Shown here in pieces: positions 10,066 through 19,630 of a stretch of DNA of 64,000 bases (positions are counted from its first letter, which is position 1; the number at the start of each line of letters is the position of its first letter). The stretch lies in the NCBI GenBank assembly GCA_040218875.1, contig JAVJQP010000088.1; one strand, written 5' to 3'. Origin of the DNA: Coleofasciculus sp937127375. Its GTDB lineage: Bacteria; Cyanobacteriota; Cyanobacteriia; Cyanobacteriales; Coleofasciculaceae. A model generated the notes under the pieces. It was given only the letters and a program-made list of their open reading frames with translations, was not told the DNA's origin and did no database searches. A program made the position numbers and the translations under genes.

Positions 10066-10546
10066 CGTTAATGGTTATTTGTTATTCGTCATTTGTCATT
10101 TGTCAGGGTTGAGCGGTAACAACTGCATAATTTCCATGCACATCAGTTTATTTATTAGTGCGGTGCGTCTTTTACCCCATCCGTGTCAACTTAAGCTCAA
10201 CCCCTCACCAGAAGCCCCTCTCCCAACCCCCCTCGTTCCCTCTCCCAACCCCCCTCGTTCCCCCCTGCGAGGAGGGATGACTAAGGATGCTTCGCTTTTA
10301 TGGCAGGGGAGAGGGGAGTAAGAGAATCCGATCCCTTTTCTCCCCACGGACCGGAGTTGGGGTTAGGGGATGAGGGGGAAAATGTCGAGAAGTAGATAGA
10401 CACAGCTTAAAACCTTGCCAGCATTGGTTTTCTACCTTAAGTTGTCACCAATGCTTTTACTCCTACCCCTATAAAATAGGCAAAAAGCAGATATTAACCT
10501 TACAGTCTTCTGCCTTCTGCCTTTTGCCTTCTATCTTATTTTTTGA
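10066..10546. repeat. Gene-free spacer with low-complexity repeats
   Basis: This spacer starts with 7-bp TCATTTG-type units (10075-10105). A C-rich tract follows (about 10200-10270) with repeated CCTCTCCCAACCCCCCTCGTTC, then a GGATGCTTCGCTTTT word that recurs twice near 43.1 kb, and a TTCTGCCTTCTGCC heptamer run near 10505-10532. The reading frame at 10001-10321 is built from these repeats and is not credible. No RNA gene was seen. Confidence 0.7.
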
Positions 10547-10822
10547 TTAGGCGGATTTCTGAGTGACTAAACCCCAGATAAAGATCAACAGCAAGGCACC
10601 GAGAACGGCAAAGATAATACTGCCAATACTCAGAGCGCCTGACGCGGCGGCGGCGGCTCCGGACGAGCCTAACAAGAGTTTACCCAGAAACCCTCCGACT
10701 AAAGCACCGAGAATCCCTAAGCCAATGGTGGCAAAGATTCCGCCCCCTTGGTGTCCGGGATAAATCAGTTTAGCGATCGCGCCTGCAATTAGACCTAATA
10801 CGAGCCAAGCAATAATATTCAT
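10547..10822 (-). CDS. GlsB/YeaQ/YmgE-family stress-response membrane protein
   Basis: The 91-residue protein consists almost entirely of three glycine-rich hydrophobic helices, with the family hallmarks LGLIAGAIAKLIYPG and GGIFATIGLGILGALVGG. This is the transglycosylase-associated (GlsB/YmgE) family of small inner-membrane proteins induced in stress. An insert of alanines and glycines (SGAAAAASGA) between helices 2 and 3 makes it slightly longer than the usual 80-85 residues. A purine-rich stretch (GGAGAGAA) lies just upstream of the ATG on the minus strand. It stands alone between repeat-filled spacers. Confidence 0.88.
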   Translation of the reverse strand: MNIIAWLVLGLIAGAIAKLIYPGHQGGGIFATIGLGILGALVGGFLGKLLLGSSGAAAAASGALSIGSIIFAVLGALLLIFIWGLVTQKSA

Positions 10823-11147
10823 AGAATTCTCTCCTTAATGTAATGTTTATTGTGTCTATGTGTCTATGTCTCTATTAGGTTCAGCCTATCAATTCCCTCT
10901 AACTCCTCGCTTCTATCTAATTAAATAAATTAACTCTGTCTAAATCAGTATTTATGATTATCCGAAGATGTAGAGACGTAGCATGCTACGTCTCTACATT
11001 CAAAGATATAACTTTTCCTCCTCCTGCTCCCCCTGCTTCCCCTGCTTCCCCTGCTTCCCCTGCTTCCCCTGCTTCCCCTGCTTCCCCTGCTTGCTTCCCT
11101 TGCTCCCCCTGCTTTTCCTATCTACTATGTTTGAGCGCAACTCGGTA
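10823..11147. repeat. Spacer with palindrome and 9-bp CCTGCTTCC array
   Basis: The spacer holds a perfect 30-bp palindrome (10969-10998), then after 20-odd bases a 9-bp tandem array with unit CCTGCTTCC (about 11020-11120, seven or eight near-exact copies with decayed ends). Two small frames cross the array in different phases and translate it as Pro-Ala-Ser or Phe-Pro-Cys repeats; neither is likely to be a gene. Confidence 0.8.
10969..10998. repeat. 30-bp palindrome, GTAGCATGCTAC core
   Basis: A perfect inverted repeat with outer arms TGTAGAGACG and core TAGCATGCTA. It is one of about ten copies in the window. It differs from the commoner TTGCATGCAA version by paired changes on both arms, so the hairpin is kept. 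Confidence 0.9.
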
Positions 11148-12836
11148 TTAGTGGGGGCGCTTGCGTTTTAATCCAAGCCAGCCTAGGGAACTAAACATTA
11201 ACAAACCCAAGACAGAACTGGGTTCCGGTACACTTTCAACTGCAAAGACACTCAAGGTTCCACTGGTTTCATTGGCGGTAACCACCAAGGGATTACCATT
11301 AGGACTCTCGTTAGCGCCAATAAACAGCAACCCTTCCAACCCTAAATCACCGACAGCAGCTAACTGTTCATCTGTCGGATCAGGATCTCCCTCTTCATTC
11401 AAGTTAAAATCAACAGAGAAGTCACGGTTGTTGACATAATCCAGGAAGAAGGGGTTAAACGGATCAGTAATGTCATAACTGATAATGCCACCAATGCGTT
11501 CCAAACCAATAAAGGCAATAGTGCGACCAAAGAGTTCCGCAATCGTCACCGCTTGAGGTTCAGGTCCCTTATCATCACTGCGATCGTCAAATAGGTTGAG
11601 TTCGTCGTCGGAGTTGAACAACTCTGGGAGAAACTCGGCTGTAATCTGTTCAAATGCATCACCACTGTCAAAGATGAGTTCGCCGTCTGTATCAAAAATC
11701 GAGAACGAACGTCCACCAAAGGTATACAGTTCGTCAAAGTCCCCATCGCCGTCTGTATCCCCTAGAGTATTAGTCACTTTTAAACGACCTAGATTTTCAT
11801 CCTTTTGCAGTTCCTCTGCATTGGGGAAAGCCACGGGGTCAAGCAGTAAGTCGCCTACTCTTACCTCTTCACTAAAAAAGTCAAAGTCCCGGCTGTCACC
11901 TTCGTTAGCGCTCACCAGATAGGTTGTGCCATCCACGGTATAGGAGGTAATTCCATCAGGTTGGTACATCCCGAACAGGTTGTCGTAATTCGCGATATTG
12001 ATCGCGCCGTCTTCGTTGCTGGCGTCTAAGGCATTCGGTGGCAGGCTATAATCTTTGAAACCTAGCCCAATCACTTTTTCTACCTGACCACTAGCGATAT
12101 CCACTACCGCGATCGCATTGTTCTCTTGCAAAGTGACATAGGCTTTTGTGGAATCCTGGGACACAGTTACAAATTCGGGTTCCAGGTTTTGAGAGGGGTT
12201 ATCAGCGTTGGGTCCAAACAGGCGAACATTGTCTGGTATAGAAACACCATCGAAGTTAGCTGTTGTGACATTAAACGTTGCCAAATCAATAATACTGACC
12301 GAACCCTGGGGATCTTCTGAGTAATCATCACTCAACTCCCCTTCATTCGCCACGATAATCTTGGTGCCATCTGGGGTGAAGGTGAGTGAGTCCGGGACTG
12401 AACCCACGGAAACCGGGTCATGGATGGAATTTCCCTCTGAGTCGAAGAACAACACCAAACCCGAATTTTGCGGCATCGGATTGGTGACAGAGACAGCAAA
12501 TCGACCGTTGTTATAGCTGACGCTGTTGGGTGACCCAAATTCAGAAACGTCAATGGGTTTGAACAACGACGGACTCGTCGGATTGCTAATATCAAGGATA
12601 TCAATCTGATTTTGACCGGAACTGGTTACGAACAACCGTTGAGTGATCGGATCATACGCCGTTTGTTCAGCGGTGCTTTCGGCAAAAATACCTGTCGAGA
12701 AGGAACCGATGGGTGTCAGATTGAGATTAATCGCGGCGGCTGGTGTCGCCACCATACCGAGTAAAACGGCTGACTGTAGGGTTGACTGAACTATACTCGG
12801 CATTCGATGAATGAGTGAATTTTGACGCCTAGACAT
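11148..12836 (-). CDS. Choice-of-anchor I family protein with PEP-CTERM anchor
   Basis: The 562-residue exported protein has a signal peptide (residues about 10-36, ending ATPAAA). A beta-propeller-like choice-of-anchor I domain follows, with repeats of the type FTPDGTKIIVANEGE, YLVSANEGDSRDFD and FGPNADNPSQNLEPEF. The C-terminal sorting tag is VPEPSS, a hydrophobic helix and a basic KRKRPH tail. PEP-CTERM tags are read by an exosortase, which is not in this window. Acidic motifs such as DTDGDGDFDE suggest calcium binding. Relatives are extracellular and often resemble phytase or phosphatase propellers, but no catalytic residues can be assigned. It is divergently arranged with the PhnD-like gene across 544 bp. 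Confidence 0.85.
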   Translation of the reverse strand: MSRRQNSLIHRMPSIVQSTLQSAVLLGMVATPAAAINLNLTPIGSFSTGIFAESTAEQTAYDPITQRLFVTSSGQNQIDILDISNPTSPSLFKPIDVSEFGSPNSVSYNNGRFAVSVTNPMPQNSGLVLFFDSEGNSIHDPVSVGSVPDSLTFTPDGTKIIVANEGELSDDYSEDPQGSVSIIDLATFNVTTANFDGVSIPDNVRLFGPNADNPSQNLEPEFVTVSQDSTKAYVTLQENNAIAVVDIASGQVEKVIGLGFKDYSLPPNALDASNEDGAINIANYDNLFGMYQPDGITSYTVDGTTYLVSANEGDSRDFDFFSEEVRVGDLLLDPVAFPNAEELQKDENLGRLKVTNTLGDTDGDGDFDELYTFGGRSFSIFDTDGELIFDSGDAFEQITAEFLPELFNSDDELNLFDDRSDDKGPEPQAVTIAELFGRTIAFIGLERIGGIISYDITDPFNPFFLDYVNNRDFSVDFNLNEEGDPDPTDEQLAAVGDLGLEGLLFIGANESPNGNPLVVTANETSGTLSVFAVESVPEPSSVLGLLMFSSLGWLGLKRKRPH

Positions 12837-13380
12837 GGGTGATGAACCTCCTGATTCGGATTCGGATATGGTCGATAGCGATAATTAACCCCAAGAAGTT
12901 ACATTTTGTAAAGCAACATTGCCGCTGATTTGGGTAAGAATGGCTGATATTCTTACCTTTCTTAATATATTCAAGCTAAATGAACACCGTTTGTTTGCCA
13001 GGAACAGAACGACCCATGCACAATTCCCACCCAGCGCTACAGAGCAATTTGTTTACAAAAGTTAACTTGAAAAGTCGAGTCAAACTACCTAGTTATGCAC
13101 TTCTTATTTAGCATGGTCTTGCACCAATAAAGAAGAGTTCTGGGACAGGTTCATCAACTCTTTAACAAAAACCCGGAAAAACTTCACAGAAACTTTATGA
13201 ACAAATCTGTCAAAATTTGATATGTATCCAGCAAACCGACAAAATAATCTTAAAGGCAAAGAGGTATCCCCATACCTGGAAACTGGAGACGCCTTTCGAG
13301 TCTAAACAGACAAAAAAAGCTGAGGCGAAACAACTGCACGGTTATCAACGACAATTTGTGATTATTGAGAGTTTAAACAA
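12837..13380. other. Divergent promoter region without genes
   Basis: This 544-bp spacer between divergent genes has none of the dispersed repeats found elsewhere. It is AT-rich and probably holds both promoters. A 60-codon frame at 13217-13399 overlaps the next start codon and has no support. No riboswitch fold was recognised. Confidence 0.5.
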
Positions 13381-14328
13381 ATGTTGCCAAAATTTTTGAA
13401 AGAGGTTGTCCTGCTGGGCTTGTTCACCACCCTCGTAAGTTGTGGTTCTACCGAAGAGAACAGCTTATCACAAACGCCAACATCGACGCCAACCCCTCAA
13501 TCCACCGCTACTGGAACCCTTGTCCTTGCCGACGTTAACAAAAATGCCGCTGCCAAGCTAGAGAATTTCCAGCCCATGGCGGATTACCTAGCCGCCCGCT
13601 TAGAAAAATTTGGCATTGGCGTCGGTGAAGTACAAGTTGCCCCCGACTTAGATACGATGGCAAGCTTACTCAAAGAAGGCGAAGTCGATATCTACGTTGA
13701 CAGTCCCTACCCGGCTATGATTGTCAGTGATAAATCGGGAGCCGCACCCATCCTGCGCCGTTGGAAGAAAGGACAAGCTGAATACTATGGCGTGATCTTT
13801 ACCTTGGCAGAGAGTGAGATCGACTCCTTAGCCGATCTCAAAGGTAAAATGATTGCCTTTGAGGAACCTGTCTCCACCTCCGGCTATTTTTTACCCCTGA
13901 ATACCTTGCTGGATGCTGGTTCGAAGATGAACGAAAAGGGTTCAAAAAACGAAGCCGTCGCCGCCGATGAAGTAGGGTACGTTTACAGTGGGGATGATGA
14001 AAATACGATTCAATGGGTACTCAGTGGCGAAGTCGCAGCAGGCGCGGCGGATTACTCATTCCTGGAAGAAATCCCTGAAGAAAGCCGGGAAGCCCTCAAA
14101 GTTCTAGCGGAAACCCAGAAAATTGCTCGCCATCTGGTTGTCATTCGACCGGGTATGGACCCAGAGTTGGTACAACAGATTAAGACAGTGTTAATGGAAA
14201 TGGATCAGACAGCTGAAGGGAAGGAGGTACTCACCACCTTTGAGGAAACCGTCAAGTTTGACCAGTTCCCGGTTGAAACCAGTTTGGATAAGATGCGCCA
14301 GTTGTATGAACAGATAGACAACAAATAA
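13381..14328 (+). CDS. PhnD-like phosphate/phosphonate-type substrate-binding lipoprotein
   Basis: The 315-residue protein has a lipoprotein signal peptide (LVSCG, lipidation at C21). A low-complexity Thr/Pro linker follows, then a periplasmic binding fold of the PhnD/SsuA type: LVLADVNKNAAAKLENFQPMADYLA, then LLKEGEVDIYVDSPYPA and LVVIRPGMDPELV. PhnD proteins bind phosphonate, phosphite or phosphate for ABC import. No permease or ATPase is adjacent. Instead the next gene, 90 bp downstream on the same strand, is a membrane histidine kinase. This arrangement suggests the binding protein may act as the ligand sensor for that kinase, which is inference. The ligand cannot be told from sequence. 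Confidence 0.82.
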   Translation: MLPKFLKEVVLLGLFTTLVSCGSTEENSLSQTPTSTPTPQSTATGTLVLADVNKNAAAKLENFQPMADYLAARLEKFGIGVGEVQVAPDLDTMASLLKEGEVDIYVDSPYPAMIVSDKSGAAPILRRWKKGQAEYYGVIFTLAESEIDSLADLKGKMIAFEEPVSTSGYFLPLNTLLDAGSKMNEKGSKNEAVAADEVGYVYSGDDENTIQWVLSGEVAAGAADYSFLEEIPEESREALKVLAETQKIARHLVVIRPGMDPELVQQIKTVLMEMDQTAEGKEVLTTFEETVKFDQFPVETSLDKMRQLYEQIDNK

Positions 14329-14417
14329 GGGGTAGATGCTGTCCTGAACGACAATTTGCCCAGATGTACTAGCCAGGAAATAACAGTTATCGGAATAAGG
14401 GGAGGAAGATCAGTGGT

Positions 14418-16421
14418 ATGGCTAGATTCAACCCAAAAAAAGGTTCACTAGCCACCAAAATAACGTTGGCGATGACCACGTTAGTGATTGTGGCTGTCGC
14501 TAGCGTCACCATGCTATCCCTACGCCGTCAGCAAGAAACCTTTCGCGATGAACTCGAACATCAGGCTGACCTATTGCTGGATACCTTAGTCGTCGCCACC
14601 CAAGATTCGCTCTACTTTCTCGATGTCTCCTTTATGAAGGAACTCATGGAAGAGTTGGGCAAGGATCAGGTATTAGTGGCAGGTCAGATTTATGACAAAG
14701 ATGGACGGGTGCTAGCGGATGCCTATAGCCGCAATGTTTTATCATATGGGGTCACTCCTGATCCCTTAGGCAAAGAACTGGTCGAAAGTAACGAAACAGT
14801 GTTTAAATGGCAGTCTGACCAACTCCTTGCGGGTAAAGCCGTCGTTTTGGGACGTCAGCGCCTCGGCGCCCTCAGTGTCGGGCTTTCGACAGCCCCGCTG
14901 AAGGCAAAGATGGCGGCGGTGCGGAATGAAGGGATTGCCATGGGATTAGCGGCGGCGATGGTGGGTACGCTGGTGGCACTACTCCTGAGCCGTTCGATTA
15001 CCGAACCCTTAAAGCAGATGACCGCCGCCACCCAGCGTCTGGCGAAAGGGGATCTGAGTCAGAAGATTGCGATTGACACCAATAACGAACTGGCGGTTTT
15101 AGCCGGTGCCTTTAACAGCATGACCGACCAACTGCGACATCTGATCGAGAGTTTGGAACACCAGACTGAAGATTTGCGGCAAAGTGAAGCCAAAAATCGT
15201 GCCTTGCTGAATGCGATTCCCGACTTAATGTTTCGGTTTAGCCAAGATGGGATCTTTCTGGATTTTAAAGCCCCAAAAGGAGAGTCTTACCTACAATCAT
15301 CAGAAACCTGGGTCGGTCAACCTGTCTCTGAGGTTTTACCCCAAGAGGTGGCTACATTATGTTTAGAGTATGTCGAGCGAACGTTAAAGACTCAAGATAT
15401 CCAAATTTTTGAGTATGAGTTGTTTGTGGAGGAACAGCGGCGGAATTTTGAAGCACGGTTGGTGGTCAGTGGTGAACAAGAAGTTTTAGCGATCGTTCGG
15501 GATATTACAGATGCGAAATTAGTCCAAATTGAATTGCAACAGGCAAAAGAAGAAGCAGAAGCGGCTAATCGGGCGAAGAGTGCCTTTCTTGCTAGTATGA
15601 GTCATGAGTTAAGAACGCCTTTGAATGGTATCCTCGGCTTAAGTGAGTTACTCCGGGAGGATGCCGAGGATTTAGGGTATACCGATTTTGTCCCGGATCT
15701 CCAGCAGATTTACGACTCTGGACTCCATCTTTTGAATCTGATTACCGATATTCTGGACATTTCTAAAATTGAAGCCGGGAAGATGAGCCTCTATCTGGAA
15801 AGCTTTGATATCTCTACTTTAATCGTTGAAGTTCAGAAGACGGTGCAAACCCTGATTAAGAAAAAGACGAATACTCTAGAGGTTCATGGCGCGGCGTCCC
15901 TTGGCACAATGCATGCTGACCGAACTAAGGTTAAGCAGTTGCTATTAAACCTAATTAGCAACTCCGCCAAATTCACGGAGAAGGGCACGATTGTCCTGAG
16001 TGTTACTCGTGAAAGTCAAGGTGAGGAAAATGGTAGCTCGAAAGGGGACATTAAAGTGCTGCTGGCGAATGGAGAATCCCCTATTGTTTCATCGGCAACC
16101 CTCGATAGTGCTTCAATTCCTGATGCTGGGAATGATGACCAAACCTCGGATTGGGTTATTTTTTCGGTCTCCGATACTGGCATTGGTATGAGTCCAGAAC
16201 AGACGGCAAAGATATTTCAGCCGTTTGTCCAAGCCGATGATTCTACCACGAAAAAGTACGGAGGTACGGGTTTAGGATTGGCGATTTGCCAACGTTTCTG
16301 TGAGATGATGGGCGGTAATATTACGGTGAAAAGTGAGGTGGGTGTTGGTTCAACGTTTAGCTTTTACTTACCAGCTAAGGTCAAAGCTCCGAAGCCGGAA
16401 AAAGTCTCTTTATCACGTTAA
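14418..16421 (+). CDS. Membrane sensor histidine kinase (HAMP-PAS-HisKA-HATPase)
   Basis: The 667-residue kinase starts after a strong GGGGAGGAAG ribosome site. Transmembrane helix 1 is at about 13-33, a periplasmic sensor region runs to about 165, helix 2 lies at 168-190, and HAMP is at 190-245 (SITEPLKQM). A PAS domain spans about 255-370. HisKA has the phosphorylated H396 in SHELRTPLNG, and HATPase_c has the N box (LLLNLISNSAKFT), DTGIGM and GGTGLGLA. No receiver is attached, so a separate regulator is needed. The NarL-type regulator converging on it from the other side of a 409-bp spacer is a candidate. It probably pairs with the PhnD-like lipoprotein upstream. Confidence 0.9.
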   Translation: MARFNPKKGSLATKITLAMTTLVIVAVASVTMLSLRRQQETFRDELEHQADLLLDTLVVATQDSLYFLDVSFMKELMEELGKDQVLVAGQIYDKDGRVLADAYSRNVLSYGVTPDPLGKELVESNETVFKWQSDQLLAGKAVVLGRQRLGALSVGLSTAPLKAKMAAVRNEGIAMGLAAAMVGTLVALLLSRSITEPLKQMTAATQRLAKGDLSQKIAIDTNNELAVLAGAFNSMTDQLRHLIESLEHQTEDLRQSEAKNRALLNAIPDLMFRFSQDGIFLDFKAPKGESYLQSSETWVGQPVSEVLPQEVATLCLEYVERTLKTQDIQIFEYELFVEEQRRNFEARLVVSGEQEVLAIVRDITDAKLVQIELQQAKEEAEAANRAKSAFLASMSHELRTPLNGILGLSELLREDAEDLGYTDFVPDLQQIYDSGLHLLNLITDILDISKIEAGKMSLYLESFDISTLIVEVQKTVQTLIKKKTNTLEVHGAASLGTMHADRTKVKQLLLNLISNSAKFTEKGTIVLSVTRESQGEENGSSKGDIKVLLANGESPIVSSATLDSASIPDAGNDDQTSDWVIFSVSDTGIGMSPEQTAKIFQPFVQADDSTTKKYGGTGLGLAICQRFCEMMGGNITVKSEVGVGSTFSFYLPAKVKAPKPEKVSLSR

Positions 16422-16830
16422 TTCGGTGGATGAAATTACAGTTAACGACGGGGATTGTCATTGGTCATTTGTCATTGGTCATTTGTGGACAAACACCGTA
16501 GGGGCGACCCGCTGCACAAATGAACACGACCCACCCATTAATTTTATCGGGTCGCCCTGCATCAGGTATCGGGAATTATAGCAACCGCCATAGCGGTTAG
16601 GACACATCATTTATGTAGAGACGTTGCATGCAACGTCTCTACAATGATGCCGAACGTCCTCATCGATGTGTCTACTGCTATATCCTGCATCCGGTATCAG
16701 GAATTAGTTGAAACTTGTTCCCTATTCCCTATTTCCTATTCCCCGTTCCCTATTCCCTATTTTCTATTCCCTATTTTCTATTCCCTGTTCCCTGTTCCCT
16801 ACCCTCACCACAACACGTATTCAGCAACCC
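16422..16830. repeat. Repeat-filled spacer between convergent genes
   Basis: In order it holds: 7-bp TCATTGG/TCATTTG units (16456-16486); a 64-bp element bounded by inverted GGGGCGACCCG and CGGGTCGCCC (about 16500-16560); a small AACCGC/GCGGTT hairpin (16582-16598); a perfect 30-bp palindrome (16614-16643); a 7-bp TTCCCTA/TTCCCTG array (about 16718-16800); and a copy of a TTGCTGAATA-type repeat in reverse (about 16803-16833) abutting the stop codon of the regulator gene. No gene is credible. Confidence 0.75.
16614..16643. repeat. 30-bp palindrome, TTGCATGCAA core
   Basis: A perfect inverted repeat with arms TGTAGAGACGTTGCA and its complement, centred in GCATGC. It is the commonest form of the dispersed palindrome family in this window. 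Confidence 0.9.
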
Positions 16831-17643
16831 CTAAGTAATTAATCCAGAACGGAGTGCATGGACAGCGGCTTGGGTACGGTCATCAACGCAGAGCTTATTC
16901 AGAATATTGCGAACATGGGTTTTGACTGTGCCTACTGTAATATAAAGCTTATCCGCGATCGCGGCATTACTCGCTCCTGCCACAATTAGCTCAAGCACCT
17001 CTAATTCCCGTTCGGTTAAGGGATAGGCTTCGATGACTTGTTCGTACTCTGGACCTACCCCATCAATCTTGACGGTTCGATCTTGATTCGCCGCCATTTC
17101 AGAGGATGGATCTCGTTTTACCTGTCGTAAAACAATACTGGCAATCGCTGGATCAATCCAGGCGTTCCCTTCCTGGGTTACTTCTAACGCCTCGACAAGC
17201 TGTTCAATTTCAATATCCTTCATACAATAGGAATCAGCTCCAGCCGCAAAAGCAGCCAGTACCGCATCTTCACTATCATGCATGGTTAAGATCAGAACCC
17301 TTGTTTGTGGCTCCTGGGTATCTGTATGGCTACTCTTGAACTTGCGAGTCAAATCAATGCCATCCATATCCGGTAAACCGATATCCACAATAGCGACATC
17401 GGGTTTCAGGCTTTCCAGCAGCTTCAATCCTTGAGTCGCATTCGCCGCTTCTCCGACGACTTCAATTCCATCCTGTTCTTGTAAAGCGGCTTGTAAACCC
17501 ATCCGCGTAAGGTTATGGTCTTCAATCAGGACGACACGCATAGGACTCACCATCAATGTTTCAGAACTCAAATTCGTTTTATCTTGGTCATTGAGAGATG
17601 TAGGACTGTTTGACTCCTTCTCTCGGATTTGGAGAATTTTCAT
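16831..17643 (-). CDS. NarL/FixJ-family response regulator
   Basis: A receiver domain (MRVVLIEDHNLTRMGL, phospho-acceptor D87 in VDIGLPDMDG, the Thr/Lys positions in LILTMHDS and CMKD) is followed by a LuxR-type helix-turn-helix (LTEREVLELIVAG-like, then IADKLYITVGTVKTHVRNIL). It is a DNA-binding transcription regulator, 270 residues as the longest frame. The first 34 residues are Ser/Asn/Lys-rich and unlike the family. A start at 17541 (MRVVLIEDH) would put the aspartate at the usual position 53 and may be the real one. The gene converges on the sensor kinase at 14418-16421, a plausible partner, though no shared operon proves it. Confidence 0.87.
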   Translation of the reverse strand: MKILQIREKESNSPTSLNDQDKTNLSSETLMVSPMRVVLIEDHNLTRMGLQAALQEQDGIEVVGEAANATQGLKLLESLKPDVAIVDIGLPDMDGIDLTRKFKSSHTDTQEPQTRVLILTMHDSEDAVLAAFAAGADSYCMKDIEIEQLVEALEVTQEGNAWIDPAIASIVLRQVKRDPSSEMAANQDRTVKIDGVGPEYEQVIEAYPLTERELEVLELIVAGASNAAIADKLYITVGTVKTHVRNILNKLCVDDRTQAAVHALRSGLIT

Positions 17644-18331
17644 TATTCAATCAGCCTAACCTAATCCATGCTTAGATTTAATCACGATGAAGTGATTCTT
17701 CGTTTCCGATCGCGCTGATACCCTGGAGTCAGGTCAGACAAGGATAACGCTTTCTTTAGCATCCTTAAGCCTAAAAAGTCAAGTATTGCTATCGGCATCG
17801 ATTACTCCTTCCTCGCTAGTGCTTCCCCCGCTAGTGCGACGTGGCAATAAAGATAATCAACACTATGGCAGATCCGTGGCAGATGTACATCTATCAATAG
17901 TATTAAGCCGTTTCAGTTGAGCCAAAAATTTGGCAGCCAAGAGACTTTCTAGTGCAAGAAGGCAAAAATAACTGAACAGCTAATATCTTCCCCTGCTTCC
18001 CCTGCTTCCCCTGCTTCCCCTGCTTCCCCTGCTTCCCCTGCTTCATCGTATCTACGAAGCTGCTCAAGTATTTCCAAGAGACTTTCTAGTGATTATGCCT
18101 ATGGACTGAGACGAAAACCATAGCCACCAGCATACAATCTAAGACAAAGGTTGGACTATCTTCAATGCCAGCTTAGGCAAACTCACTTCCCAGAACAAGC
18201 TGTAACCTCCATTAATTGAGTTGTGCGTTAGGGCAATAGCATTGGCGCACCAGTTGCCATTCTCCCTGGGATACAACAGTGAGCTTAATGCTGACCTTGG
18301 TGATGAAGAAATCCTTCAGTTCTGCTCGTTG
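17644..18331. repeat. Long spacer with 9-bp array and duplicated words
   Basis: The spacer upstream of the regulator and the next kinase holds the word AAGAGACTTTCTAGTG twice (near 17939 and 18076). The first copy continues as a 49-bp repeat (17946-17994) found again at 47591-47639, then runs into a CCTGCTTCC-type 9-bp array (about 17989-18042). Just before the kinase start, a 16-bp direct repeat (TTCTGCTCGTTGATGA) occurs at 18320-18335 and 18351-18366. No RNA gene was seen. Confidence 0.65.
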
Positions 18332-19576
18332 ATGAAAGAAATGCTCAATATTCTGCTCGTTGATGATGAGGACATCGATCGCTTAGCTGTGCGTCAGGCT
18401 CTGGATGCCACGGGCTTGTCAATCAATTATGTTGAAGCCTGTGACTATAATAGCGCGATCGCTCTCATTGAGCGTGAGACATTTGACTGTGTCTTTCTGG
18501 ATTACTCTCTCCCCGACAAAGATGGATTAAGCCTGGTGCAAGATTTGCGAAAGGCTGGCGTCAAGATTCCCTTGGTGGTAATCACCGCTCACGGTAATGA
18601 GCAAGTCGCCGTGGCGCTGATGAAAGCTGGGGCGTCAGACTACCTGTCTCAGGATAAGGTTTCACCGACAAGTTTAGGACGGATTCTGCAAAACGCGATT
18701 CGCATCTACCAAGCCGAACAGCAGGTGGAACTGGCTCATCAGCAGTTGCGCCAGACGAATGAACAGCTAGTCCGGCAAAATCAAGAATTAGCCCAACAAC
18801 GGCAACAAATTCAACGTCAAAATTTAAAATTAAAAGAACTCTCTAAACTTAAATCACAGTTTTTAGCCACGACATCCCATGAATTGCGGACGCCGATGAA
18901 TGTGATTATCGGCTTTGCTCAAATGCTCCTACTCCAACGCCATGGATCTCTGACATTCTCACAATTAAAGATGGTACGATGTATCTTAAAAAATGGCAAG
19001 CATCTGTTATCACTCTTAAGTGAAGTCTTAGATTTTGCTCAAATTGAAGCCGGGGCTTTGGAACTTAAGGCGGAAGAATTTAATATCGATCAAGTGGTCA
19101 ATTGCACGGTTAATGATGTTCGTCCCTTGGCACTACAGAAAGGCTTAGACTTATCGATAAAAATCCAACTCGAAAATTCCTCAATTATCAACGATCGCTC
19201 TCATTTGCACAAGGTCTTAAAACACCTGCTCATGAATGCGGTTAAATTTACCAAATCAGGGTCGATCTGGGTCAATGTATACGAGGTTGAATCGCAACGA
19301 CTGATTATTGACGTTGAGGATACGGGAATTGGTCTGTCTCAAGCCGAATTAGACTATATTTTTGAAGCCTTCCGCCAAGTTGATCAGACCATAGCCCGGC
19401 AATACCCCGGTACAGGGCTAGGATTAGCAATGACCAAATCCTTAGTTCAATTGATGCAGGGCAAGATTACGGTAGAAAGTCAAGTGGGAGAAGGGTCAAT
19501 TTTTCGCGTCGAACTGCCGCGTTATATTTCTTATTCGGGGAAGTTGACAGAAATTAAAGTACCTGCCTATAATTAA
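18332..19576 (+). CDS. Receiver-histidine kinase hybrid
   Basis: From ATG 18332 the protein has 414 residues. It contains an N-terminal receiver (ILLVDDEDIDRLAV, D57 in FLDYSLPDKDG, VVITAHG), a glutamine-rich coiled coil (about 125-170, QQLRQTNEQL), HisKA with H183 (SHELRTPMNV), and HATPase_c (LLMNAVKFT, DTGIGL, GTGLGLA). There is no membrane segment, so it is a cytosolic relay kinase whose activity is probably set by phosphorylation of its own receiver. The open frame extends to a TTG at 18221, but those 37 residues do not resemble a receiver start. ATG 18341 is also possible. A second receiver-kinase follows 54 bp downstream and is probably co-transcribed. Confidence 0.88.
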   Translation: MKEMLNILLVDDEDIDRLAVRQALDATGLSINYVEACDYNSAIALIERETFDCVFLDYSLPDKDGLSLVQDLRKAGVKIPLVVITAHGNEQVAVALMKAGASDYLSQDKVSPTSLGRILQNAIRIYQAEQQVELAHQQLRQTNEQLVRQNQELAQQRQQIQRQNLKLKELSKLKSQFLATTSHELRTPMNVIIGFAQMLLLQRHGSLTFSQLKMVRCILKNGKHLLSLLSEVLDFAQIEAGALELKAEEFNIDQVVNCTVNDVRPLALQKGLDLSIKIQLENSSIINDRSHLHKVLKHLLMNAVKFTKSGSIWVNVYEVESQRLIIDVEDTGIGLSQAELDYIFEAFRQVDQTIARQYPGTGLGLAMTKSLVQLMQGKITVESQVGEGSIFRVELPRYISYSGKLTEIKVPAYN

Positions 19577-19630
19577 ATCTTTTAAAATGTTTTGGAGTTA
19601 CGATGCTTTTCAAGTATAAATAGATGAAAA

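Noticed and set aside
11020..11120. Possible CRISPR-like array
   Set aside because: The unit is a 9-bp simple tandem repeat without spacers. The same holds for the other 9-bp and 7-bp arrays; no cas gene is present.
13217..13399. 60-codon frame before the PhnD-like gene
   Set aside because: It overlaps the PhnD-like start codon in another frame and has no family features.
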